Below are positions 9,175 to 18,500 of a stretch of DNA of 64,000 nt, one piece after another. The DNA comes from an uncultured Selenomonas sp. (GTDB lineage Bacteria > Bacillota > Negativicutes > Selenomonadales > Selenomonadaceae): NCBI GenBank assembly GCA_947167105.1, contig CAMVGU010000003.1, positions 62,001 through 126,000 on the forward strand, read 5' to 3'. A program made the position numbers and the translations under genes. Positions within the stretch are counted from its first letter, which is position 1. Every line of letters begins with the position of its first letter. The notes under the pieces are model-generated. The model was given only the letters and a program-made list of their open reading frames with translations, had not been told where the DNA came from and made no database searches.

Positions 9175-10244
9175 GCGAAAGGGAAATGAAAGCCACGGCT
9201 GCGCCTGCAGAAGCCAGGCCTGCGGCACCTGCCGATCCGGTGTTCACGATTTCATCTTCGCCCCATATCCGTGACGGCGAGACCATTGACCACATTATGT
9301 GGCAGGTAGTGCTGGCGCTCTTGCCGGTGGCGCTGTTCGGTATTTGGTGGTTCGGTTCTTCAGCACTTATCAATATGGCTGTGGGCATCATTGCGGCGGT
9401 AGGCTCAGAGTATATCTGGCAGAGGGCGATGCACCAGCCCCTTACGGCAATGGACGGCAGCGCCTGCATCACAGGACTTTTGCTGGCCATGTCCATGTCG
9501 CCGCTTCTGCCCCCCTATATGGTGGCCATAGGCTCGGCCCTGGCTATTATCGTGGCCAAGCAGTCCATGGGGGGCCTGGGCTTCAATATTTTCAATCCGG
9601 CTCATATCGGCCGTGCGGCGCTGATGGTGTCCTGGCCGGTAGCCATGACCACCTGGACTAAGATGGCTGACCTGAGCGGCGGCGCAGTGGATGCCATGAC
9701 TGGTGCCACACCGCTGAACATCCTGAAAATGCAGGGCTATGATGCCCTGGTTGCTACCTTTGGCGGGCAGGGGCAGATGTACACCTCGATGCTTTTGGGG
9801 ACACGCAACGGTTCCTTGGGCGAGACGAGCACTATCCTGCTGCTGCTGGGGGGCCTGTATCTTATCTACAAGGGCTATATCAACTGGATCGTGCCTGCCT
9901 GCATGATTGGGACGGTGGCAGTCCTGACCTGGATTTTCGGCCCGGCGGGGCTCTTTACCGGCGACCCCCTGTTTCATATGATGGCGGGCGGGCTTTTCCT
10001 GGGAGCCTTCTTTATGGCCACCGATATGGTTACTATCCCCATGACCATCAAGGGACAGATAGTCTTCGCGGTGGGCGCAGGGGCGCTGACAGTGCTTATC
10101 CGTCTGGTGGGGGGCTATCCCGAAGGCGTCTGCTATTCACTGCTGCTGATGAATGCGGTGACGCCCCTTATTGATCGCTGGCTGAAACCCAGGATTTTCG
10201 GCACGGGGCTGGAGCCCCAGGCTGCGAAGGGAGGCGCGAAGTGA
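9171..10244 (+). CDS. rnfD: Rnf complex subunit RnfD
   Basis: 357 residues, an integral membrane subunit with about ten hydrophobic segments. The sequence SGGAVDAMTGATPLNIL contains the S/T-GAT motif for covalent FMN attachment to Thr; FNPAHIGRAALMVSWP is a family signature. RnfD transfers electrons within the membrane and is thought to contribute to ion translocation. Its start overlaps rnfC and its end overlaps rnfG. Confidence 0.96.
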   Translation: MSEREMKATAAPAEARPAAPADPVFTISSSPHIRDGETIDHIMWQVVLALLPVALFGIWWFGSSALINMAVGIIAAVGSEYIWQRAMHQPLTAMDGSACITGLLLAMSMSPLLPPYMVAIGSALAIIVAKQSMGGLGFNIFNPAHIGRAALMVSWPVAMTTWTKMADLSGGAVDAMTGATPLNILKMQGYDALVATFGGQGQMYTSMLLGTRNGSLGETSTILLLLGGLYLIYKGYINWIVPACMIGTVAVLTWIFGPAGLFTGDPLFHMMAGGLFLGAFFMATDMVTIPMTIKGQIVFAVGAGALTVLIRLVGGYPEGVCYSLLLMNAVTPLIDRWLKPRIFGTGLEPQAAKGGAK

Positions 10245-10798
10245 TGGCGGAAAATGAGCATGGTATATTCAGGATTGCCTCGAACCTTGCCGGTGCCTGC
10301 CTTATCTCCGGTCTGGTCATAGGCGCGGTCTGGTATGTGACGGCACCGGTGGCGGCGGAAAAGGCCGAGGCCATGAAGCAGGAATCCATGCGCTCCCTGG
10401 TAGCGGATGCGGAAAGCTTTGAGGAAATACCCGGCGAAGGGGGCTGCTTTGCCGCCAAGCAAGGGGGCAAGACCGTGGCCTATATCGTACCTGCCGAGTC
10501 CAAGGGCTACGGCGGCAGGATCAAGCTGCTGGTGGCCGTGACGGCAGAGGGCCAGGTCATTGATTTCAACATTCTGGAGCACAATGAGACGCCGGGCCTC
10601 GGCGACAATGCGAAGAAGCCGGAATTCCGTCGGCAGTTCGCGGGCAAGACAGCGGACAAGTTGGAGGTCACGAAGGACAAGGCCAATACCGAAAACATCC
10701 AGGCCATGACCGGCGCGACCATTTCTTCCCGGGCGGTGACGCTGGGCGTGAAGCAGGCTACGGAAAAGGCAGCGGCTCTGGCGAAGGGGGGCAAGTGA
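10241..10798 (+). CDS. rnfG: Rnf complex subunit RnfG
   Basis: 185 residues. One N-terminal transmembrane helix (about 12-33) anchors an FMN-binding domain on the outer face. AMTGATISSRAVTLGV includes the SGAT-type Thr to which FMN is covalently bound. The first codon is GTG (10241) directly followed by ATG (10244); GGGAGG lies upstream at a workable distance for both, so the start is uncertain by one codon. Overlaps rnfD by 4 nt. Confidence 0.95.
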   Translation: MMAENEHGIFRIASNLAGACLISGLVIGAVWYVTAPVAAEKAEAMKQESMRSLVADAESFEEIPGEGGCFAAKQGGKTVAYIVPAESKGYGGRIKLLVAVTAEGQVIDFNILEHNETPGLGDNAKKPEFRRQFAGKTADKLEVTKDKANTENIQAMTGATISSRAVTLGVKQATEKAAALAKGGK

Positions 10799-10799
10799 G

Positions 10800-11453
10800 A
10801 TGGACAAGCTGAAAGAACTCTGGCCCATATACAGCAAGGGGCTGATGGCTGAGAATCCCATCTTCATCCTGGCACTTTCCCTCTGTCCGGCCCTGGCGGT
10901 GACGACAACGGTGGTAAACGGCCTGACCATGGGCCTTACCGTGACTTTCGTCATCACCAGCAACAATGTGGTGGTGTCCATTGTGCGAAGCTTTGTGAAT
11001 CCCAAGGTGCGTGTGCCGGTCTACATCACCTCCATTGCCACCATCGTGACGGTGGCGCAGTTGGTGCTGCAGGCATATTTCCCTCATCTCTATCAGGCCC
11101 TGGGCATCTATCTGGCCCTGGTGGTGGTGTTTGCCATCATCCTGGCCAGGGCGGAGGTCTTTGCCTCGAAGAACGGCCCCCTGCGCTCCTTTGCGGATGG
11201 CTTTGGCATGGGCTGCGGCTTTACCCTGGCCATGCTCATCATCTCTGCCATCCGTGAGGTCATAGGCTCCGGCACACTGCTGGGCCAGCCGGTGCTGTGG
11301 GCAGGCTATGACCCCATGCTGATGATGGTGCTGCCGCCGGGAGCCTTTATCCTCATTGGCTATCTGGTGGCTGCCTGCAAGACCTGGAACGCGAAGCGTG
11401 AACGGGAGGCGGCGGTGAGGGAGCGTGAGCAGGAGAAAGGAGCTGAAAGCTGA
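10800..11453 (+). CDS. rnfE: Rnf complex subunit RnfE
   Basis: 217 residues, six hydrophobic helices. NPIFILALSLCPALAVTT and the later DGFGMGCGFTLAM carry the conserved Cys residues that ligate the intramembrane iron centre in the RnfA/E (NqrD/E) family. A charged C-terminal tail ends at the shared base with rnfA. It starts 1 nt after the rnfG stop. Confidence 0.96.
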   Translation: MDKLKELWPIYSKGLMAENPIFILALSLCPALAVTTTVVNGLTMGLTVTFVITSNNVVVSIVRSFVNPKVRVPVYITSIATIVTVAQLVLQAYFPHLYQALGIYLALVVVFAIILARAEVFASKNGPLRSFADGFGMGCGFTLAMLIISAIREVIGSGTLLGQPVLWAGYDPMLMMVLPPGAFILIGYLVAACKTWNAKREREAAVREREQEKGAES

Positions 11454-12028
11454 TGGCTGAATATCTGACACTCTTCATCGGCGCGGTTATCATCAATAAT
11501 TTCGTGCTGACCAAGTTCCTGGGCCTCTGCATTTTCTTCGGCATCTCGAAGAATTTGTCCGCCTCGGTGGGCATGGGCATGGCGGTGACCTCCGTCATGA
11601 CCATGAGCTCCATACTGGCCTGGATTGTGTATTTCTTCGTGCTGGAGCCTTTAGGAGTTACTTTCCTCACTACTATTGTCTTCGTGGTGCTGACTGCCAG
11701 CTTTGTGCAGCTTCTGGAACTGGTCATCAAAAAGCAGGCTCCGGCCCTCTACAATATGTGGGGCATCTACCTGCTGCTGATTGCGACGAACTGCATCGTG
11801 CTGGCTGTGCCCCTCCTGAATGTGGAGAGCAATTACAGCTTGTTAAAGAGCATTGTCTTTGCCATAGGCTCTGGCCTGGGCTTTGCGGTGGCCATTATCC
11901 TGATGGCCAGCCTGCGGGAGAAGCTGGTCTATGCGGATGTGCCAAAGCCCCTGCAGGGCATAGGCATAGCCTTTATCCTGGCGGGAATGCTGTCCTTGGC
12001 GTTCCTGGGCTTTTCCGGGATGCTGTAA
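11453..12028 (+). CDS. rnfA: Rnf complex subunit RnfA
   Basis: 191 residues, six transmembrane helices, paralogous to RnfE in inverted topology. The family motif NNFVLTKFLGLCIFFG contains one of the intramembrane metal-ligand Cys residues, and LLIATNCIVLAVPLLN the other. It overlaps rnfE by 1 nt and sits in the rnfCDGEAB order typical of Clostridia and Negativicutes. Confidence 0.97.
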   Translation: MAEYLTLFIGAVIINNFVLTKFLGLCIFFGISKNLSASVGMGMAVTSVMTMSSILAWIVYFFVLEPLGVTFLTTIVFVVLTASFVQLLELVIKKQAPALYNMWGIYLLLIATNCIVLAVPLLNVESNYSLLKSIVFAIGSGLGFAVAIILMASLREKLVYADVPKPLQGIGIAFILAGMLSLAFLGFSGML

Positions 12029-12097
12029 AACGAAACTGATATGGAGATGCCCGGCATCTCCAGGCTGGTAGTATCTTCTTCATTAGGAGGTTCCAGT

Positions 12098-12928
12098 ATG
12101 GAAACTGCTATCTATATAATCGTCGTCCTGGTCGGTGTCGGAGCCTTTTTCGGCCTGGTGCTGGCCCTGGCGGACAAGAAATTTGCTATGGAGTCCAATC
12201 CCCTGATTGCGGAAGTAGAGGACATCCTGCCCAAAGGACAGTGTGGTGCCTGCGGCTTCGCAGGCTGCGCCAAGTATGCGGAGGCGGTAGTGGAGGACCC
12301 GGAGGTGCCCCCCAATCTCTGTGTGCCCGGCAAGGCGGCGGTGGCGGAGCAGGTCGCCAGGCTCACCGGTAAGCACGCTGAGGCCACGGAGCCCCAGTAC
12401 GCCTATCTGAAATGCCGCGGTACGAAAACGGCGGCAGCCATGGCTGCCCATTACCAGGGAGTCAAGGACTGCGCGGCGGCAAAACTGGTGGGGGGCGGGC
12501 CGAAGGGCTGCAAGTACGGCTGCCTGGGCTTCGGCAACTGCGTGCAGGCCTGTCCCTTTGGGGCCATGACCTTGGGCGGGGATGGCCTGCCCGTTATCGA
12601 CAAGGAACTTTGCACAGGCTGCGGCACCTGCGTAAAGACCTGTCCTCAGGGCCTTATCATCCTGCAGGGCTTGGGTGCACCGGTGCAGGTCACCTGCTCC
12701 TCCCACGACAAGGGCCCGGCAGCCAAGAAACTCTGCCAGAATGCCTGCATCGGCTGTGGCCTGTGCATGCGGAGCTGCACCCATGATGCCATCAAAATCG
12801 ACAATTTCCTGGCGGTGGTGGACACGAAAAAATGTGCGGAGTGCATGGAGCCCACCTGCCTTGCCAAATGCCCCACCAAGGCCATCCAGGGATTGTTGTC
12901 GGCTGAGAAGATGAAGCAGACGGCTTGA
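12098..12928 (+). CDS. rnfB: Rnf complex subunit RnfB (ferredoxin-interacting Fe-S protein)
   Basis: 276 residues from the ATG at 12098, 7 nt after TAGGAGG; the upstream ATG at 12041 lies in a hairpin (GGAGATGCC/GGCATCTCC) and is rejected. One N-terminal helix, then the 4Fe-4S domain GQCGACGFAGCAKYAEA, then several ferredoxin-type clusters: CVQACPFGAM, CTGCGTCVKTCP, CIGCGLCMRSC and CAECMEPTCLAKCP. RnfB receives electrons from reduced ferredoxin and passes them to the complex. The intergenic hairpin between rnfA and rnfB may tune relative expression. A terminator follows the gene. Confidence 0.96.
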   Translation: METAIYIIVVLVGVGAFFGLVLALADKKFAMESNPLIAEVEDILPKGQCGACGFAGCAKYAEAVVEDPEVPPNLCVPGKAAVAEQVARLTGKHAEATEPQYAYLKCRGTKTAAAMAAHYQGVKDCAAAKLVGGGPKGCKYGCLGFGNCVQACPFGAMTLGGDGLPVIDKELCTGCGTCVKTCPQGLIILQGLGAPVQVTCSSHDKGPAAKKLCQNACIGCGLCMRSCTHDAIKIDNFLAVVDTKKCAECMEPTCLAKCPTKAIQGLLSAEKMKQTA

Positions 12929-12938
12929 AAAAATATGT

Positions 12939-12975
12939 TGGCGGCAGCGTCCTTGATGCTGCCGCCAGCGTTTGT
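12939..12975 (+). terminator. Intrinsic terminator of the rnf operon
   Basis: TGGCGGCAGC paired with GCTGCCGCCA around a 9-nt loop, followed by a broken T-rich stretch. Confidence 0.7.
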
Positions 12976-12983
12976 TTTGCACG

Positions 12984-13010
12984 AAAAAAGGAGCGCCTGC
13001 ACGCTCCTTG
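12984..13010 (-). terminator. Intrinsic terminator after the EIIA gene (minus strand)
   Basis: Read on the minus strand: AAGGAGCG, a 6-nt loop, CGCTCCTT, then a run of T. Placed 14 nt past the stop of the EIIA gene and facing the rnf terminator. Confidence 0.8.
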
Positions 13011-13023
13011 ACATAACTCTATT

Positions 13024-13491
13024 TCAAATTGCATATTCCAGCACGGCATCCTCGCCTGCTACGACTTCCTCTCCTGCCAGACGGTATTTGAGGTCCTGCA
13101 CTTTTTCAAAGTTCACTATAAGCAGGGGGGAAATCAGGTTGATGTTCTTCTTTTTCAGTAGCTTAAGATCCAGTTTCAGGATGGGAGTGCCGGCCTTGAC
13201 GGACTCGCCGGTATCATGCAGTGCCGTGATGCCCTCACCGTTCATGATAACCGTGTCCAGGCCGATGTGCACCAGTACCTGGACGCCATAAGAATTGGTG
13301 ATGGCAAAAGCGTGCTTGGTATCAAAGAACAGGGTGATCTCACCGTCGCAGGGTGCCAGCACCGTATCGCTGTTGGCGAGGATTGCCAGGCCATCGCCGG
13401 TGAGCCTCTCGGCGAAGACCGGGTCAGGAACACTGTCGAGCTCCACTGTCTGACCGGAGATAGGGGCTATGAGCTGTAGATGCTTTGCCAT
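13024..13491 (-). CDS. PTS glucose-type EIIA component (EIIA-Glc/Crr-like), orphan
   Basis: 155 residues from the MAKHLQLIAPISGQ start; the longer ORF begins 18 codons upstream without a better ribosome site. VLVHIGLDTV contains the His phosphorylated by HPr, and TKHAFAITN the second conserved His. This soluble protein relays phosphate from HPr to a glucose-family EIIB/EIIC and may regulate carbon use. No EIIB, EIIC, ptsH or ptsI is nearby, so its membrane partner must be encoded elsewhere. It has its own promoter (13615-13642), a leader of about 120 nt and its own terminator. Confidence 0.93.
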   Translation of the reverse strand: MAKHLQLIAPISGQTVELDSVPDPVFAERLTGDGLAILANSDTVLAPCDGEITLFFDTKHAFAITNSYGVQVLVHIGLDTVIMNGEGITALHDTGESVKAGTPILKLDLKLLKKKNINLISPLLIVNFEKVQDLKYRLAGEEVVAGEDAVLEYAI

Positions 13492-13614
13492 GATTTGCTG
13501 CTTCCTGCTGCCGCGGCAGATCCGCGCTGGCCTGAAGCAATTCACCTGCCTTTGTCGTTCATTTTTTATTTACGCACAATAAATAGAAATTTCTTACACG
13601 TTCCCCACGGTTAT

Positions 13615-13642
13615 ATTTTACATCATTACAGGGGGAAGTCAA
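13615..13642 (-). promoter_or_regulatory. Sigma-70-type promoter for the EIIA gene
   Basis: On the minus strand, TTGACT (13642-13637), 16-bp spacer, TAAAAT (13620-13615). The transcript would have a leader of about 115 nt before the EIIA start; no known riboswitch is recognised in it. Confidence 0.6.
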
Positions 13643-13677
13643 GGAAAAAAGGCGAGATGCCTGCGTGGAAGGAGCTG

Positions 13678-14775
13678 TCAGGGCATATTCGGGATGTTCT
13701 TGCTGATGGCCGTGTGATGGATGATATCATCCACCCGCAGGTCGATGGCCAGTGCTTGCTTGTGCAGTGCCTCGGCGGTATCGAATTCAGACGGGTCATC
13801 CTCTTTGAGCCCTTTGAGGAAATGCTCCCAGGCGGAGAGGGCGGTTTCCGTGCTGAGCTTGCGCTGGACTGCCAGGTACTGTGCCCCCGGTGGGACAGGT
13901 ACGGCATCCAGTTCCTTCTGGCGTTCCGTCAGGCTCGGTATGACGTAATCCCTGATGAGGGTTTGCAGTTCGCCCCGCTGATAGTCAGAGAGCTTGCCTT
14001 TGGCGGTACCGGTCAGGTACTGGAACTGGATTTGCTGGTCGCGGAAGATTTCGTTGAAGGTCGTGACAATGCCCTTGGTGGCCTCTATGTATTGGGAGAT
14101 GTGCTGGTTCTGCAGCGGGGCTATGGTATCGAGATACTGCCGGTAATTTTTGATATAGGCAACTTGCCAGTGTCCATCCTCGGCTTGCTCCATGGATAAC
14201 TCCAGCAGGAATTCGGTCTGGGTGTAGTCCTCGCGTATCCTAAGGGCAGCAGTAGCGGTGGGGCCGTTGCGCTCCACTTTTTCGACAGCCAGAAGCGTTG
14301 TATTGCGTAGCTGGCTGCGCTCCAGGAAGCGTTCGTAATCGATGCCGAGCTGGCGCCCTTTCAGGATGTCCGTGCCTTCCGGCAGTAGCCATTCCCCTGC
14401 GGTCATGCGGCTGAGGATGGCGGCTTCGGTGCCCTGGGTGAGCTGTGGCTTGATCAGGATATAGAATTTCTCGAACATCACGCGGGTCTGGGGCGTGAGC
14501 GTCGCATCATAGGCAAACAAATCCACAGTCAGATCATCATAGGCCCGTGAAGTCAGGAGGTTTAGGTTGACAAAGTGCTTGAATGTTTCTGTGTCCTGCC
14601 TGGCCCAGGCTTCCTGGGCGCTGGTGAGTGCGTATTCCGGCGTGCGCAGGAAGAAGGCGAAATACCAGATGGCAGTGCCTATTGCGGCCGCAAGAAAAAG
14701 GAGCACGACAAAGACCAGCCGTCCTTTGCTCCTGCGCCGCTTTTGTATGTGTTTTTGCCATGTATAATCGTCCAT
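13678..14775 (-). CDS. Single-pass membrane protein of unknown function (DUF2939-like)
   Basis: 365 residues with AAGGAG 8 nt before the ATG. A basic N-terminus (KHIQKRRRSKGR) precedes one transmembrane helix (about 19-42), giving a cytoplasm-in, outside-out topology. The extracytoplasmic part starts TPEYALTSAQEAWARQD, which resembles the DUF2939 pattern, and continues as mixed alpha/beta without a catalytic motif I recognise. It is transcribed on its own and divergent from the YdjM-like gene. The DUF2939 link is from memory and tentative. Confidence 0.75.
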   Translation of the reverse strand: MDDYTWQKHIQKRRRSKGRLVFVVLLFLAAAIGTAIWYFAFFLRTPEYALTSAQEAWARQDTETFKHFVNLNLLTSRAYDDLTVDLFAYDATLTPQTRVMFEKFYILIKPQLTQGTEAAILSRMTAGEWLLPEGTDILKGRQLGIDYERFLERSQLRNTTLLAVEKVERNGPTATAALRIREDYTQTEFLLELSMEQAEDGHWQVAYIKNYRQYLDTIAPLQNQHISQYIEATKGIVTTFNEIFRDQQIQFQYLTGTAKGKLSDYQRGELQTLIRDYVIPSLTERQKELDAVPVPPGAQYLAVQRKLSTETALSAWEHFLKGLKEDDPSEFDTAEALHKQALAIDLRVDDIIHHTAISKNIPNMP

Positions 14776-14909
14776 AAGGCAACTCCTTCAATACGCACTG
14801 TCACACGAAGTTCATTTTAGCACAAATTCTTTTTGCGTCAAAGAGCAAGTTTGCCAGCATTTGACGTTACCTCATGCCTTGGCTTACAATGGGAGGGGAG
14901 GGCTGGGCA

Positions 14910-15365
14910 ATGAAATGGATAACTCATGAGGTGGTGACGGGGGTTGTGGTGTTCGCGGCCTTCGATGACCCATTGCTTGCTGTGTACAGCATGGCGGGCT
15001 CCATCATACCCGATAGAGTGGAGGGCTCGCCGGGAAGCTCCGGCTGGTCCTCCTGGCGCAGCCGTCACCGGGGCTGGTCCCACTGGCCCATGCTGTATCT
15101 TCTGCCGCTCTTGCTGCTGCTGCGTCTGGATGAATACACGGTCTACGCGCATCTCGTAGGGGAACTGCGCACAATTGGCATCTTCCTGTGCCTGGGGGCG
15201 TTGCTGCATATTGCCGAGGATGCCCTTTGCGGCAAGGTGCCATTCATTCTGCCCTGGCAGAAAATCGGCGTGAAGCTCTTTAAGGTAGGTTCTTTCCTTG
15301 AATATCTGCTGGCGCTGGTAATTGTGCTTTCCGTCTATGTGCTGCGCCTGCTGTGGACGACGTGA
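14910..15365 (+). CDS. YdjM-like membrane-bound metal-dependent hydrolase family protein
   Basis: 151 residues from the ATG at 14910, 8 nt after a GGGAGGGGAGGG stretch; the track ATG at 14874 is upstream of that site. Motifs of the LexA-regulated inner-membrane hydrolase family (YdjM/DUF457) are present: THEVVTG at the N-terminus, IIPDRVEG, HRGWSHWP and LHIAEDAL, which put His/Asp residues near membrane helices. About four hydrophobic helices. The substrate is unknown for the whole family. Confidence 0.8.
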   Translation: MKWITHEVVTGVVVFAAFDDPLLAVYSMAGSIIPDRVEGSPGSSGWSSWRSRHRGWSHWPMLYLLPLLLLLRLDEYTVYAHLVGELRTIGIFLCLGALLHIAEDALCGKVPFILPWQKIGVKLFKVGSFLEYLLALVIVLSVYVLRLLWTT

Positions 15366-15377
15366 TGTATGGCGTCC

Positions 15378-15405
15378 TGCCCCTCAAAGGCGGGGCGCTT
15401 TTTCC
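15378..15405 (+). terminator. Probable intrinsic terminator after the YdjM-like gene
   Basis: CTGCCCC and GGGGCGC arms around TCAAAGGC, followed by TTTTT. Confidence 0.6.
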
Positions 15406-15408
15406 TTG

Positions 15409-15511
15409 CGAAATCCTGAACAATGGTCTTATAACGATGCAGAAGCATCGTTGAAAGGCTGAGCGGAAGATTTGCCTATGGCAAATCTTGAATAATGGCC
15501 TTATAATAGAT
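15409..15511 (+). repeat. Imperfect direct repeat with two perfect hairpins before the SF1 helicase gene
   Basis: CGAAATCCTGAACAATGG-TCTTATAACGAT (15409-15438) is repeated as GCAAATCTTGAATAATGG-CCTTATAATAGAT (15481-15511). Between or overlapping them are two perfect hairpins: AACGATGC-agaa-GCATCGTT (15433-15452) and AAGATTTGCC-tat-GGCAAATCTT (15467-15489). The second copy contains TATAAT (15502-15507), the likely -10 of the helicase gene, so the hairpin sits where a -35 or an operator would be. Confidence 0.5.
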
Positions 15512-15541
15512 ACAACAATTCATGCAAAAGGGGCCTTATCC

Positions 15542-18500
15542 GTGGATAACCAGAAGAAAATCCTGAAGCTGTGCGACTACCTGCGTCAAGTGGCGAGCCT
15601 CAGGCAAAAGACTGTCAAGAATATCAGGGAACAAGAATGGTCCCTGACCCTGGGCGAGCTGCCGGTGGACCCGAAACGCATCCGCCGCTTTGCGCCCGGT
15701 GCCGGGCTGCCGGAAGGTGCGCCCGAGGGACTGCTGCTGGAAGTGCAGAAGCCGGATTTTGTACCCTGCCCGGAACTGCCCTTTGACCTGATTGGCTGGG
15801 TGCGGACACCGCGCTGGAAGAACTTCGAGGTCACGGATCTGGAGCCTTATGAGGAAAGGCAGAAAAATGATCCGCGGCTGGGGGTCGTCACAGAGCGGTT
15901 CGTGGATTCCGGCGTGCGGTTGGCGGCCTGGGAGGATTGGAAGCGTCACCGCAATCTCTGGCGGGCAGGGGAACTGGCCAAGAGCCGCACTCAGAAGTTA
16001 TTCCTGGAATTATACGGCATCTATGACCGCATCCGCCAGGACCCGGAGCGTCTGGAGCTGCTGGTGGGCAACGGGGTGTTCCTGAACGGCCTGCAGATGG
16101 AGCTGGAGCACCCTTTGCTGCTGAAAAAAGTGCGGCTGCATTACGATGCCGAGGGCAATAAGATGCAGGTGCTGGACACGGAGAGCGCCACAGAAGTCTA
16201 CACGGAGCTTTTGCAGGATCTGCCAGGGATTGAGGGCCCCAATATGCGTGCTTTTGCCGGAATCGTGGAGGAGGCGGAGCTGCATCCACTTTCGGAGCAC
16301 CTGCCGAAATTCCTGAGCCGGACAGCGGGGCAACTGTCCCCCCACTGCCGGGCGGCAGCAGAGAAATTTGAATTGCTGCCTACGGACTGGTATCTGATCT
16401 TTCCGCGCCCGGTACTTTTCCTGCGCCGCCATGACGAGGGGACAGCGAGAGCCATCGCGGCTTTGGCTGAGGCTATCGAGGCTGGCGGCGAGGTGCCGCG
16501 CTCCCTGCTGGAAATCGCAGACCCGGATTATGAGCCGGCCAGGGTAGAGCTGCCGGAGGAGGATGAGGCTGCCCGGCTGGCTGCTGCCAGGGGAGAGGCG
16601 AAGGACCTGCTGCTGGCCAAGCCTGCCAATGGGGAGCAACTGGCTATTGCCAAGGAAATAGAGCAGGCTCCGGCAGTGGTCGTACAGGGCCCGCCGGGCA
16701 CCGGCAAGACCCATACCATAGCCAATCTGCTGGGGCATTTTCTTGCCCAGGGGCAGCATGTGCTGATTACAAGCCAGTCGAGCAAGGCCCTGTCCGTATT
16801 GAAGGATAAATTGCCGGGGGGCATGAAGGATCTTTGCGTGTCCCTGCTGTCTGATTCCCGTGAGGATATGGAGCGCTCTGTGGCGGGCATCTGCGAGATG
16901 CTGAGTCGCCACTCGGCTGAGGAATTGCAGGCACAGGCAGACAGGCTGAGCCGCCAGCGTGAGGAACTGCTGAAGCGCCAGGCCCAGGTACGGGAGCAAC
17001 TGGACGCTATCCGCAGAGCAGAGTCCCAGCGGGATTTCTTTGTGCTGGGGGGCAAGGCGTGGTCACTGTCGCGCATGGCGGAGTTTTTGCACCGTCATGA
17101 GGAACTGGCAGGCAGCCTGCCCGGCCCCCTGGCACCGGAGACTCCCTTTCCGCTGAAGCCGGGTGAGCTGGCAGAGCTGTATGTGCTGAATGCGGATTTC
17201 ACGGAGGAAAGCCTGAAGGATCTGGCCGGCAAATTGCCTGCCAGCCAAAAGCTTCTGCTGCCTGCCCAGGCCCGCAAGGTTCTGCAGGGCAGGGGGGAGC
17301 GGCGGCAGGAGGAGGAAAGGCTGCTTGCCGGTCTGAAACAGGCGGGCCTCAACGCCCAGGGCGAGGTGTGCATGGATGATCTGCCGGTGGCAGAGAAACT
17401 TTCCTCTGAGCATTTGCGGGAGGCGCAGGTCTTCCTGCTAAAACTGGATTTCAAAATTTTGGAAGAGCCCTGGGCCAGGGCCGCCATGCTGGCAGGCCGG
17501 GAGGGCGGCGCACGCCGTGAGGTCTGGGAGATGCTGGGCAGCGATATCGAGCGTGTGCAGCAACTGAAAGCCTTGGCAATGAAGCAGCAGTTTGGGCATA
17601 AATTGGAGTATAAGCTGTCTGAGCCACTAAGCGAGGAACTCTTGCAGCAACTGTCTGAAATGGCTGAGGCTGCAGATGCCAACGGCGGGGGACTGTCCTG
17701 GTGGATACGCCTGCGCCATCCTGAGTGGAAGAGAGTCCAACAGGGCTTCCTGCTGGATGGCAAGCCTCTTGCCCGTCTGAAGGATTGCAGGATGGCGATG
17801 CAATATGTCTCCCTGGGTTTAGCCCGCGAACAGGTACACCGCGAATGGGAGCAGTTATTGGTACCCTGCGGCTATCCGTCCTTGAAGGATTTGCAGGATA
17901 AGGCGGCGGGGGAGGACGCAGATGACGTGGCCTCTGCCCGCTGGCGTGAAGTGGCGTCCATGCTGGATTGGTACAAGGAAACCTGGAGCAAGCTGATGGC
18001 GCTCCTGGAGCGGGCCGGGCTGAAACCTGACCTGCTGCTGGCGCGGCGTGAGTATCTGACCCCCCAGGCCAGGTTGCAATATGAGCTGGACTGGCTGGAG
18101 AAGGAACTGCCCAGGTGGTTGCGGCTGATTACCCTGCACTATCTGGAGCAGCCCAAGGAAGACCTGCTGGCTCCCACCAGCGAGGAACTGGCCGCTGCCA
18201 GTGGCGAGGTGACGGCGGAGCTTTCGGCTGCGCTGCAGGAATGCGACCCAGACCGTTACGAAGCGGCTTACGGGCGGTTATTGCATTATGAGGCCCTGTT
18301 GCCGCGCTATAAGCGGCGTCAGGCCCTGCTGGCGCAGCTCGTGCCGGTTGCACATCACTGGGCGGAGACGCTGCTGGAGCAGGCCGGACAGGAAGTGCTG
18401 CCGCCGGAGAAGGCAGAGGATGCCTGGACTTATGAGCAACTGCGCATGAAGATGGAGAGCCTGCCGAAGCATGATGTGGAGACAATGGCAGCGGAGGCCG

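Noticed and set aside
7792-9228. 478-residue minus-strand ORF antisense to rnfC
   Set aside because: Shadow of rnfC, with no start signals.
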